Shown in pieces: positions 53,226 to 61,725 of a DNA stretch of 64,000 nucleotides. The stretch comes from Paenibacillus massiliensis subsp. panacisoli DSM 21345 (lineage in GTDB: Bacteria > Bacillota > Bacilli > Paenibacillales > Paenibacillaceae), in contig NZ_AUFO01000011.1 in assembly GCF_000426545.1 (NCBI RefSeq), positions 62,001 to 126,000 of the forward strand, in the 5' to 3' direction. How positions within the stretch are numbered: the stretch's first letter is position 1; each line of letters starts with the position of its first letter. The notes beneath the pieces are model-generated. The model had not been told where the DNA came from. It made no database searches and worked only from the letters and a program-made list of their open reading frames with translations. A program made the translations under genes and the position numbers.

Positions 53226-53387
53226 CGAGATCTTGCGATGTCTAGTGAGATATGACAAGCTGTCTTAACCATTCATCAAAGTGGCGGGTGGAAGAAGAGC
53301 TTTGTCACAGTAAGCTGACCTCTTGGACAATACGTAGATATTTTGAAGATTTCATGGTTCGTTACAGTGGTTCATGAACAGGGACCC

Positions 53388-53417
53388 TTGACAATGATCA
53401 TTTACGATGGATAAATA
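53388..53417 (+). promoter_or_regulatory. possible promoter of the ribA-type gene
   Basis: A perfect -35 TTGACA (53388-53393) is followed after 18 bp by the weak -10 TAAATA (53412-53417). A start near 53425 would give a short leader and support ATG 53443. No FMN-riboswitch signature is present in the 217-bp gap. Confidence 0.45.
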
Positions 53418-53442
53418 CACAGAGCCAAAGGATGGTGCTTCT

Positions 53443-54213
53443 ATGCTTCAACATAATGCAGTAGAATTGCTTCAGGATAAGATTCATACCGTAGTCTCCG
53501 AGACAGCCTCCAATATATTAGTAGGCCCGATTAAGCTTCCGGTCAATCTGGACGGGGAGACTGTGGTCTTTCAATGGTACTGCTGGCTTCCAGTGAAGGA
53601 CCAAGAGGATCGGGAGCTGTGCCGAACGGCAACAGCGGAGACCTTGATCAAGCGTCTGTCTTCCTTTAATCTGGCAGAAGGACAACAATCCAGTGTATTG
53701 GTGTACGGCGATTTCGCCCATGCTGAGCACGCGATGATCCGCATGCACAGTATCTGTCATACAGGGGATATCTTCGGCAGTAAGCGTTGTGATTGTGGCT
53801 TCCAGCTGCATCAATCCATGAAGATGATTGTAGAGAACGGAGCAGGGGCACTGTTTTATCTGGCTAATCATGAGGGCCGTGGGATAGGCTTGTTCAGCAA
53901 AGCGATGGCTTATATCCTGCAGGAGCAGGGCCTGGATACGGTTGAGGCTAACCTGGAGCTAGGCTTCAAGGATGACTCACGTGACTATACTGACGCCATC
54001 AGCATTTTGCAGCACTTGAGACAGCTGCCTGTGAAGCTGATTACGAACAACCCCAAGAAGCTTGAGGCTTTGAAATCGTCCGGTATGAATGTTGAGGGCA
54101 GAGTTCCGTTATGGGGCGATGTATCCGAGTATAATGCTAGATATCTGAAGACGAAAGTGGAGCGTTCAGGCCACTATGGAGAAAATGAGGGGATCTATCA
54201 TGAATACGCATGA
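53443..54213 (+). CDS. GTP cyclohydrolase II (RibA-like)
   Basis: 256-residue GTP cyclohydrolase II, which opens GTP to the 2,5-diaminopyrimidine precursor of riboflavin and of some 7-azapteridine metabolites. Zinc ligands lie in HSICHTGDIFGSKRCDCGFQ near residue 100. HEGRGIGLFSKAMAYILQEQ and DTVEANLELGF follow, and LITNNPKKLEAL is the typical late motif. ATG 53443 follows AAAGGATGG. It lacks the DHBP-synthase half present in the common Firmicute RibBA, and its N-terminal 80 residues look atypical. It overlaps the ribD gene by 14 bp. Confidence 0.9.
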   Translation: MLQHNAVELLQDKIHTVVSETASNILVGPIKLPVNLDGETVVFQWYCWLPVKDQEDRELCRTATAETLIKRLSSFNLAEGQQSSVLVYGDFAHAEHAMIRMHSICHTGDIFGSKRCDCGFQLHQSMKMIVENGAGALFYLANHEGRGIGLFSKAMAYILQEQGLDTVEANLELGFKDDSRDYTDAISILQHLRQLPVKLITNNPKKLEALKSSGMNVEGRVPLWGDVSEYNARYLKTKVERSGHYGENEGIYHEYA

Positions 54214-55285
54214 GGATTTCATGCGTCTGGCATTGAACAATGCCAAGATGACAAAGGGGCAGACGACACCGAATCCCATGGTCGGATCGGTCATCGTGAA
54301 GGATGGCAGGATCGTGGGGATCGGAGCACATCTGAAGCCGGGTGAGCCTCACGCCGAGATTCACGCCCTCCGTATGGCTGGAGAGCAAGCTAGAGGGGGG
54401 ACCATTTATGTCACGCTGGAGCCTTGCTCCCATCATGGACGGACAGGTCCTTGTGCCGAGGCCATCGTAGAGGCGGGGCTGAGCAAGGTAGTTATAGCTG
54501 CAATGGACCCGAATCCGCTCGTATCCGGACGTGGCGTACGTATTCTGGAGGAAGCAGGCATTGAGGTCATCCGTGGTGTGCTTGCGGAGGAATCCGAGGC
54601 TATGAATGAAGTATTTAACAAATTCATCGTGACGAAGCGCCCCTTCGTCACCTTGAAGGCAGCCGTCACAATGGACGGCAAAATTGCGACTCGTACGGCC
54701 AGCAGCAAGTGGATTACCTCCGAGCAGGCGCGTGAGGATGTGCATCAGCTCCGCCATGAAGCGGGAGCTATTCTGACTGGCGTGCAGACCATCATTCATG
54801 ACGATTCGCAGCTGACGACAAGGCTGCCAGGAGGGAGGAATCCGCTGCGTATCATTCTGGACAGCAAGCTACGAATCCCAATGGAGTCCCGTGTTGTGAA
54901 TGATGGTGAGGCTCCAACCTGGATTTTTACGGCGGCTAGCTACGATGAAGGCAAGCGTCGTGAGCTGGAACGGCTCGGCGTCCGCGTCATTCCTACTCAA
55001 GGAGCGGAGCGTGTGCAGCTAGAGCAGGTACTGGATGAGCTGGGGGCGAATGAGATCTCCTCGTTGCTCGTGGAGGGCGGCGGTGAGATCAACGCTTCCT
55101 TTGTGGAGCAGCGGCTCGCTGATAAGCTGGTACTCTATATGGCACCGAAGCTCGTGGGCGGGCAATATGCTCCTACTTTCGTTGAAGGTACAGGAGCGGC
55201 CAAGATGGATGAAGCGCTTCGCTTGAACCGTATGACTGCCGAGATGGTTGGACCTGATCTGAAGATTCAGGCTTACTTTCGGTAA
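54200..55285 (+). CDS. ribD: bifunctional pyrimidine deaminase/reductase RibD
   Basis: 361 residues. The N-terminal deaminase has TTPNPMVGSVIVKDG, the zinc motif HAEIHAL and PCSHHGRTGPCAEAIV. The C-terminal reductase begins near residue 145 (FVTLKAAVTMDGKIAT; LLVEGGGEINASF), so both riboflavin-pathway activities are present. ATG 54200 follows GAGGGGAT and overlaps the preceding gene, giving translational coupling. No ribE or ribH follows and there is no riboswitch, so this pair may serve a specialised flavin or pyrimidine need; a second, complete rib operon elsewhere is expected. Confidence 0.93.
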   Translation: MNTHEDFMRLALNNAKMTKGQTTPNPMVGSVIVKDGRIVGIGAHLKPGEPHAEIHALRMAGEQARGGTIYVTLEPCSHHGRTGPCAEAIVEAGLSKVVIAAMDPNPLVSGRGVRILEEAGIEVIRGVLAEESEAMNEVFNKFIVTKRPFVTLKAAVTMDGKIATRTASSKWITSEQAREDVHQLRHEAGAILTGVQTIIHDDSQLTTRLPGGRNPLRIILDSKLRIPMESRVVNDGEAPTWIFTAASYDEGKRRELERLGVRVIPTQGAERVQLEQVLDELGANEISSLLVEGGGEINASFVEQRLADKLVLYMAPKLVGGQYAPTFVEGTGAAKMDEALRLNRMTAEMVGPDLKIQAYFR

Positions 55286-55391
55286 CGATATTCCTTGCAG
55301 ATAATAAGGAATGATATGGAATCTGGCAGAGTGAATATAGGGCTCTGAACAGTATTTGAGCTAGCTTGAGGATTGTCTTTAAAATAAGCTT

Positions 55392-55424
55392 GGAACCTTC
55401 CCCCTGCCTTGGCGGGGGTTCTTT
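55392..55424 (+). terminator. terminator of the ribA-ribD pair
   Basis: GGAACC..CCCC / GGGGG..TTC stem around CCTTGG, followed by TTTGTGT. Confidence 0.7.
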
Positions 55425-55651
55425 GTGTAGATTCAGTGATTTCCAATTGACGAATAATACGGCCCCCCTTAATATTAAAGTCATATTCAAATTCTTGTGG
55501 TGTAAGATTGACTGACATGTACCTTATGCGCCTCCGTTTGCTTTACTACTTTCCTAAGGAAAAGCAAGGATGCATAGAAGCGTCGAACCGACTGTGTCTC
55601 ACCGCATTGAAATTTACTATGGGAGCAGGTATACAGAAAGGAGTCATTGAG

Positions 55652-56686
55652 ATGAAAAAAGCACTTACTAGTTTGATGCTGGCTGGCCTGTTGATTGCAG
55701 CGGGCTGCGGCAACAGTACAGGTGGCGAACAGACTGCTGGCGAGAACGGAGTAGGAGGGGCAGGAGATAGCAAGAGCTATAAGATTGCCATCTCACAAAT
55801 TGTAGAGCATCCATCGCTGGATTCCACTCGTGAAGGCTTCCTCGCAGCATTGAAGGATGCTGGTCTTGAAGAAGGCAAGAATCTGACCGTAGATTACAAC
55901 AACGCTCAGGGCGATGCAGCCACGAACCTGTCCATTGCCCAGAAGATTGCTTCTGCTGACGCGGACCTGTCACTTGGTATCGCTACGCCATCCGCACAGG
56001 CACTCGTGCAGCAGATTCAGGACAAGCCCGTCTTGTTCGCAGCTGTAACTGACCCGCTGGGTGCCAAGATTGTCGACAATCTGGATCAGCCGGGCGGAAA
56101 TGTAACCGGAGCTTCGGATACGAATCCAGAAGCTGTAGTTGAACTGGTAGACTTCATCGCTACGGAGCTGCCTAATGTGAAGAAGGTTGGCCTGATTCTT
56201 AATGAAGGCGAGCCCAATGCAGTGGTCATGGCTGAGAATGCGCAGCAAGCCTTTGCCAAGCATAACATTGAAGTAGTCAAAGCACCGATTACGAACACCT
56301 CCGAAGTCAAGCAGGCTGCTGACTCTCTGGTAGGGAATGTAGATGCGATGTTCATTACCCTTGATAATTCTGTAGTTAGTGCCGTGGATACAATCATCCA
56401 GGTTGCGAATGATAATGATATTCCGTTCTTCTCCAGTGACCGTGATACGGTGGAGAAGGGAGCCATGGCAACTGTCGGCTTCAAATATTATGATCATGGC
56501 TACCAGGTTGGTCAAATGGCTGCCCAGATTCTCGTAGATGGAGCTAAGCCTGGAGATCTCAAGGTTACCGTACCTGACAAGCTGGATCTCATCCTGAACG
56601 TCAAAGCAGCGCAAGAACAGGGTGTAGAAGTAACGGATTCCATGAGATCCAAGGTGCAGGACCCGGACAATAATATTATCGAATAG
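55652..56686 (+). CDS. ABC transporter substrate-binding lipoprotein, TrpX/DUF534 type
   Basis: 344-residue lipoprotein of the ABC_sub_bind (DUF534) family. ATG 55652 follows AAAGGAG by eight bases; the frame is open upstream but the signal starts here and ends IAAGC with Cys19. ISQIVEHPSLDSTREGFLAA is the family opening, then LGIATPSAQALVQQIQDKPV and PGGNVTGASDTNP. Homologues with the same gene order bind tryptophan, tyrosine or other small aromatics. The ligand here is not known. A double hairpin follows before the permease gene. Confidence 0.92.
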   Translation: MKKALTSLMLAGLLIAAGCGNSTGGEQTAGENGVGGAGDSKSYKIAISQIVEHPSLDSTREGFLAALKDAGLEEGKNLTVDYNNAQGDAATNLSIAQKIASADADLSLGIATPSAQALVQQIQDKPVLFAAVTDPLGAKIVDNLDQPGGNVTGASDTNPEAVVELVDFIATELPNVKKVGLILNEGEPNAVVMAENAQQAFAKHNIEVVKAPITNTSEVKQAADSLVGNVDAMFITLDNSVVSAVDTIIQVANDNDIPFFSSDRDTVEKGAMATVGFKYYDHGYQVGQMAAQILVDGAKPGDLKVTVPDKLDLILNVKAAQEQGVEVTDSMRSKVQDPDNNIIE

Positions 56687-56740
56687 ACCAGCAGTGTCTG
56701 CACACGGATCGGTTCCCCACGCCTAGGCGGGGGAGCTGGG

Positions 56741-56780
56741 ATAGGGCGTTTCGTTTCTGCCGAAACAGCCCTATTCTCTT
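56741..56780 (+). terminator. hairpin and T-rich tract between binding-protein and permease genes
   Basis: ATAGGGC..TTCG / CGAA..GCCCTAT followed by TCTCTTTT; a second hairpin TCCCC-CGCC / GGCG-GGGGA lies just upstream (56713-56734). Probable partial terminator. Confidence 0.7.
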
Positions 56781-56839
56781 TTGCGAATGTGGGGGTCCAC
56801 GAATGAACGCTGCTTGTTACGTATTTGTGGCAGGAGGTT

Positions 56840-57799
56840 ATGATATTGATTTTGTTAACTATTCTTAAATCATCCTTTTTCAGCTCACTGGAGATTGGAT
56901 TGCTGTATGCTCTAATGGCACTCGGTGTGTATATTACGTTTCGTATTCTGGATTTTCCCGATCTCACGGTGGACGGGAGCTTCACGACAGGAGCAGCCAT
57001 TGCGGCGATTATGATCTCGAACGGCACCCCCGCCTGGATGGCATGTATTGCAGCTTTTATCGGCGGTCTGGCTGCTGGAGCCTGCACAGGCCTGCTGCAT
57101 ACGAAGGGCAAGATTAACGGACTGCTGTCCGGTATTCTGATGATGATCGCACTCTACTCGATTAACCTGAGAATACTGGGCAGACCGAATGTGTCCCTGC
57201 TTGGTGCGGATACAATCTTCTCGGATCTGCCGCGCAAGGTATGGGAATTCACCTCCATCACCCTCGTTATGCTTGTCGTTACGCTCGTGTTCAAGCTGGC
57301 ACTTGATTGGTTCATGAAGACTGATCTGGGTCTGGCCTTGCGTGCAACAGGCGACAACAAGCGCATGATTCGCAGCTTCGGCGCGAACACAGACACGACG
57401 ACCATTGTTGGTGTCAGCTTGTCCAATGGACTGGTGGCCTTGTCTGGGGCATTCATCGCCCAACAATCGGGCTTCGCTGATATTACGATGGGGATCGGTA
57501 TGATCGTGATCGGTCTGGCTTCTGTTATTATCGGGGAAGCGATTTTCGGGGCCAAAACGGTGTTCCGGGCGACAATTGCTGTCATTCTGGGCTCTATCGT
57601 CTATCGTTTCGTTGTGGCTATCGCTCTTCAGATCAAATGGTTCGAATCCTCTGACTTGAAGCTGATTACTGCTATCATCGTCATTATCGCTCTCGTCGTG
57701 CCGACCATTCGGCGCGTCCTGAAGCAGAATGCCATGGCCAAGATACGTTCGGCTGAGCTGCTGGGCTCAGGGAGCCAGAGCAAGGGAGGTCGAGGCTGA
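56840..57799 (+). CDS. ABC transporter permease, TrpY type
   Basis: About 319-residue membrane protein of the LivH/RbsC-like permease class with eight to nine helices. LEIGLLYALMALGVYITFRI and LDFPDLTVDGSFTTGAA are strongly characteristic of the TrpY (DUF534-linked) group. ATG 56840 is only two bases after AGGAGG; TTG 56846 would be better spaced, so the true start may be two codons later. It overlaps the ATPase gene by one base. Confidence 0.92.
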   Translation: MILILLTILKSSFFSSLEIGLLYALMALGVYITFRILDFPDLTVDGSFTTGAAIAAIMISNGTPAWMACIAAFIGGLAAGACTGLLHTKGKINGLLSGILMMIALYSINLRILGRPNVSLLGADTIFSDLPRKVWEFTSITLVMLVVTLVFKLALDWFMKTDLGLALRATGDNKRMIRSFGANTDTTTIVGVSLSNGLVALSGAFIAQQSGFADITMGIGMIVIGLASVIIGEAIFGAKTVFRATIAVILGSIVYRFVVAIALQIKWFESSDLKLITAIIVIIALVVPTIRRVLKQNAMAKIRSAELLGSGSQSKGGRG

Positions 57800-58593
57800 T
57801 GCTGGATATCGTAAATGTATCGAAGCTCTTCAATCCAGGAACTGTAGATGAGAAGATTGCGTTGATCGGAGCGAATCTTCATCTGAAGCCTGGTGACTTT
57901 GTCACCGTGATCGGGAGTAATGGAGCGGGCAAGTCCACGCTGATGAATATCATCTCTGGTGTCATGAAGCCGGATACGGGTGAGGTCCGCATCGCGGACC
58001 GGAACATCAGTCAGCTCCCGGAATTCAAGCGTAGCCGCTGGATTGGACGCGTATTCCAGGACCCAATGGCAGGTACGGCACCAAATATGTCCATTGAAGA
58101 GAATCTGGCAATGGCATACACCCGCGGCAAATCGCGCAGCTTCGGCTTCGGCGTCACGGCTGCCAAGCGCGATCGTTTCCGTGAGGAGCTACAGCGGCTT
58201 GGTATCGGACTGGAGAATCGTCTGGGCGCTAAGGTAGGATTGCTCTCTGGTGGGGAGCGGCAGGCACTAAGCCTACTCATGGCGACCTTCACGCAGCCGG
58301 ATATTCTGTTGCTGGATGAGCATACAGCAGCGCTAGACCCGGCCCGGGCTGAATTGATCACCACACTGACGGAGAGCATAGTTCGCGATATGAAGCTGAC
58401 CACACTCATGGTCACCCACAACATGGATCAGGCAATCCGCTTGGGTAATCGTCTGATTATGATGGATAAGGGCCGCATCATTCTGGATGTCAATGAGCAA
58501 CAGAAGAAGGGTCTGACTGTCGAGCGGCTGCTTGGTGAATTTGAACGGATTAGCGGTGAAAAGCTGGCGGATGATCGGATTGTGCTGGGCTAA
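57799..58593 (+). CDS. ABC transporter ATPase, TrpZ type
   Basis: 264-residue ATP-binding subunit. Walker A GSNGAGKSTLMNII near residue 38, Q-loop RVFQDPMAG, signature LLSGGERQALSLLMA, Walker B DILLLDEHTAALDP (His in place of the usual Pro after Glu, common in this group) and H-loop MVTHNMDQA. ATG 57799 overlaps the permease stop. Completes a three-gene importer with the genes at 55652 and 56840. Confidence 0.93.
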   Translation: MLDIVNVSKLFNPGTVDEKIALIGANLHLKPGDFVTVIGSNGAGKSTLMNIISGVMKPDTGEVRIADRNISQLPEFKRSRWIGRVFQDPMAGTAPNMSIEENLAMAYTRGKSRSFGFGVTAAKRDRFREELQRLGIGLENRLGAKVGLLSGGERQALSLLMATFTQPDILLLDEHTAALDPARAELITTLTESIVRDMKLTTLMVTHNMDQAIRLGNRLIMMDKGRIILDVNEQQKKGLTVERLLGEFERISGEKLADDRIVLG

Positions 58594-58748
58594 AGAGCTC
58601 AAGAAGTGTGATGCTGGCATGCGAAGTGAACGAACCAACAATCGTACAGGCAGCTACACAACAGCGTGCAAACAATCGTACCAGTAATGAATCAGTAAAC
58701 CAGTAACCAAACAAAGGTAATCGTGATAACAAATAAGCTGTTCATGAC

Positions 58749-58785
58749 AAGAGGCTAGCCCCGTTCCAGGGTCTGGCCTCTTTTT
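58749..58785 (+). terminator. terminator of the TrpXYZ-like operon
   Basis: AGAGGCTAGCCCC / GGGTCTGGCCTCT stem with a 6-nt loop, then TTTTT. Confidence 0.85.
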
Positions 58786-59091
58786 CATACGTCACGAACC
58801 GAATATAGTCCATCATCATCCGTATTCTGTTTATGTTCCCGTCGATGAATGTGGCGTATGATCAAGATATAATGATGGGTAGGGGAGTTCTGGCCTGAGA
58901 AGCACAAGTCACGATTAGGCTTGGTACCAAGAATGAAGAGCATGAAAGCCCATCACATGATGGACGCTAGCTTGGCCATTCCTGAAGACGTGATGTTCAA
59001 TGGACTTATAATAAAGCACAATTGATTTGTTTGTGCGGTACTTCAGGCGTTAGGCGGAATTCCAAGAGCTGAGGCGTTGTAATACCCCTTC

Positions 59092-59107
59092 ATGGCAGCG
59101 CTACCAT
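59092..59107. promoter_or_regulatory. LacI/CcpA-type palindrome ahead of the GH35 gene
   Basis: ATGGCAGCGCTACCAT is symmetric at 14 of 16 positions with the central AGCGCT typical of LacI-family operators. It also matches the cre consensus at 11 of 14 positions. It lies 111 bp before the start codon. Confidence 0.55.
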
Positions 59108-59217
59108 ATGCGTGTCGCTAATGATGGACTTTATTTATTCAATTTTTCAGTTCCATTCAAAGCACTCGACTATATTCAAAGCATTCAACGTATTCCGATC
59201 AAAGGAGAGATTGTTGC

Positions 59218-61539
59218 ATGAAGCATCTGGAATTCACATTGCAGCATCCGAATCAGACCATCACCCCTGGGCGCATGGCTACGTGTGGCGGTCAGAGTCC
59301 GCAAGGAGAGCAGCTTGGCTTCACGAATTATTATATGACGCGTAATCAGCAGCCATATATTCCGGTAGTTGGGGAATTTCACTATTCTCGCTTCTCTTAT
59401 CTCCACTGGGAGGAGGAGCTACTGAAGATGAAGGCTGGCGGCATCGAGATTGTCGCAACCTATGTGTTCTGGATCATGCATGAGGAGATGGAGGGGGAAT
59501 TCTCTTGGGACGGGAATCTGAATCTGCGGCATTTTGTGGATCTATGTGCCAAGCATGGGCTGAAGCTGATTGTCCGCATAGGTCCTTTTTGCCACGGTGA
59601 GGTCCGTAACGGCGGAATGCCCGACTGGCTGTTCTCTTACCCGCTTGAGGTGCGCTCTAACGATGAGAGATATTTGCATTATGTGACTCGACTGTATCAG
59701 CAGATTGCCCGTCAGTTGGAGGGGAGATTGTTCCAGCAAGGTGGGCCCATTATAGCGGTGCAGCTGGAAAATGAATACATGCATGCGGGGGCGCCTTTGG
59801 ATGCATGGGGCTACAATCCCGGACGCTTTCTCACCTCGGGAAAGGATGGCCAGAAGCATCTGGTACGGCTGCGTCAGATCGCAGAGGATGCGGGTATACG
59901 CCCATTATTCTTCACTGCTACGGCTTGGGGCGGCGCAGCGGTGCCGGAGCAGGATACCTTGCCTATGCTGGCAGGCTATGCCTACACACCATGGATTCCG
60001 AACCAGCCACCTAGCCGGGAGTATATCTTTCGGAATCTGCATGAGACTCCTGCAGAGCCTGTGGATTATGATACACGTGAATACCCTGCGGCCTATTGTG
60101 AGCTGGCGGGTGGAATGCAGGTCAGCTACAAGGCACGTCCTGTCGTAGAGGCGGACAGCGTAGAGGCCATGTCCGTCGTCAAGCTGGCCAATGGCAGTAA
60201 CCTTATTGGCTATTACATGTACCATGGAGGCTCCAACCCGATCGGGAAGAGGTCCTTCATGAATGAATCCGGCCTGCCCAAGATCACGTATGATTACCAG
60301 TCTCCTCTGGGCGAGTTCGGACGGGTAGGGGATTCCTACCATCGTATTCGTCTCTTGTCCCTCTTTCTGCAATCATTCGGTCATGTACTGGCCCCGATGG
60401 GAACGGTTCTACCGGAAGGACAAGAGAAGATCGCTCCAGAGGATACAACCTCCATTCGCTGGTCTCTTCGCCAGCGCGATCATCAGGGCTTCGTGTTCCT
60501 GAACAACTTCCAGGATCATGTCGAGATGCCAGGGCAGGAGCTGGCGCTAACCTTACATTCGTCGAAGGGGAGCGTTCGCTTTCCAAGTAGCGGGAGCATG
60601 AAGCTAGCCACCAGTAGCAGCATGATTCTTCCGTTTCATCTGGATATTGCAGGTCTCAAGCTCGTAAGCGCTACTGTACAGCCACTCATGATACTGGAGG
60701 ATGCAGAGGAGACAGCGATCGTCTTCTTTGCCCGCGACGGGATTCCGGCTGAGTATGTGCTGGATCATACCACTGTAAGTGGTGTTCATATTGGAGAAGC
60801 AAGCCTCACGAAGTGGGAAGAGCAAGCGGGACGCCTCGTCATCAGACCACAGGTCGGGAAGGAGCATGAACTGGTGCTCACTCTTCCGGAAGGGAAGCGA
60901 ATCCGGCTTATCACCTTATCCCGGGAAGAAGCGTTGCAGGCCTACCGCTTGCGGGTATGGGGAGAGGAAAGACTCATTGTGAGCGAAGGCCATGTCTATG
61001 TGCAGGACGAGCAACTATTCTGCGCATCTGAGCAGGCGACACTCACGGCCTGGGTCTATCCGGCTCCATCGAGGGAGGCTGCAGCACCTTACGGAGAGCT
61101 GTCTACGTCCACGCATGCAGGCTTTCAGATCTATGAATGGCATTTCCCAGCCTACGATGCCGGACTGAAGGCGCAGTATCCAGCAGAGAGCACGGCTTTG
61201 CTCTCCTTGAAGACGGACTGGCCGTCTTATATAGCAGATGTCCAGATTCGCATTGACTATGACGGAGATGTTGCAGCTGCATATATCGGTCAGCGTTTGT
61301 TAACGGATCATATTCATTATGGCAAGCCCTGGAGCATCGGCCTTAGGCAATTTCGATTGGAGCTGGCAGAGGAGCAGTTGCACCTTTCCATTACTCCTTT
61401 GCGTAAGGGTACCGTTCACAGCTTCGTGAATCAGGCGTATATTGAACGCTTTGACGGTGTGGAGATTGCTTTGTATCACCACATAGAGGCTATCCCAAGC
61501 TATCGGGGTACCGCGTATCTCCGCACAGATTGGTCCTGA
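59218..61539 (+). CDS. GH35 beta-galactosidase
   Basis: 773-residue glycoside hydrolase family 35 enzyme, no signal peptide. ATG 59218 follows AAAGGAGAGA. VVGEFHYSRFSYLHWEEELL, then ATYVFWIMHEEMEGEFSW opens the barrel; acid/base Glu186 is in QLENEY and the nucleophile is probably Glu295 in YCELAGGMQ. The first and last of these differ somewhat from classical GH35 (FHYxR, EFWxGWF), so it belongs to a divergent branch. C-terminal beta domains follow from about residue 400. Probably removes galactose from imported beta-galactosides and complements the galactan locus. The cellulase-like gene follows after 186 bp. Confidence 0.9.
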   Translation: MKHLEFTLQHPNQTITPGRMATCGGQSPQGEQLGFTNYYMTRNQQPYIPVVGEFHYSRFSYLHWEEELLKMKAGGIEIVATYVFWIMHEEMEGEFSWDGNLNLRHFVDLCAKHGLKLIVRIGPFCHGEVRNGGMPDWLFSYPLEVRSNDERYLHYVTRLYQQIARQLEGRLFQQGGPIIAVQLENEYMHAGAPLDAWGYNPGRFLTSGKDGQKHLVRLRQIAEDAGIRPLFFTATAWGGAAVPEQDTLPMLAGYAYTPWIPNQPPSREYIFRNLHETPAEPVDYDTREYPAAYCELAGGMQVSYKARPVVEADSVEAMSVVKLANGSNLIGYYMYHGGSNPIGKRSFMNESGLPKITYDYQSPLGEFGRVGDSYHRIRLLSLFLQSFGHVLAPMGTVLPEGQEKIAPEDTTSIRWSLRQRDHQGFVFLNNFQDHVEMPGQELALTLHSSKGSVRFPSSGSMKLATSSSMILPFHLDIAGLKLVSATVQPLMILEDAEETAIVFFARDGIPAEYVLDHTTVSGVHIGEASLTKWEEQAGRLVIRPQVGKEHELVLTLPEGKRIRLITLSREEALQAYRLRVWGEERLIVSEGHVYVQDEQLFCASEQATLTAWVYPAPSREAAAPYGELSTSTHAGFQIYEWHFPAYDAGLKAQYPAESTALLSLKTDWPSYIADVQIRIDYDGDVAAAYIGQRLLTDHIHYGKPWSIGLRQFRLELAEEQLHLSITPLRKGTVHSFVNQAYIERFDGVEIALYHHIEAIPSYRGTAYLRTDWS

Positions 61540-61725
61540 TTATTAGTGCTCAGGCGAGAGCTCTTGATGTATTCACACGAAGCAAGTGTCATAACTCCAT
61601 CAAGATTAATTTTTGTAACTGGATATAGACAAATTAAATTATTTTAATGTGCATCTAGCCTTGATTGGAGCAGCTACAGGTATTGTGAAATTTATTCACG
61701 CCAATTTATTTTTGGGGAGGAAGCT

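Larger units (their letters stand above)
58594..59217. other. long intergenic region before the GH35 gene
   Basis: 624 bp without a convincing gene. It contains the transporter terminator (58749-58785), two TATAAT hexamers (58868-58873 and 59007-59012) with weak -35 boxes, and the palindrome at 59092-59107. The GH35 leader could therefore be 200-350 nt. Confidence 0.5.

Noticed and set aside
53226..53442. FMN riboswitch expected upstream of ribA/ribD
   Set aside because: No AGGGGCAG-type start or conserved RFN helices in the gap or before the monooxygenase gene.
55273..55518. 81-residue minus-strand open frame beginning SVNLTPQEFEYDF
   Set aside because: The first 28 residues look protein-like, but the rest is the reverse of the ribD terminator and the ribosome site is poor. 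At most a remnant.
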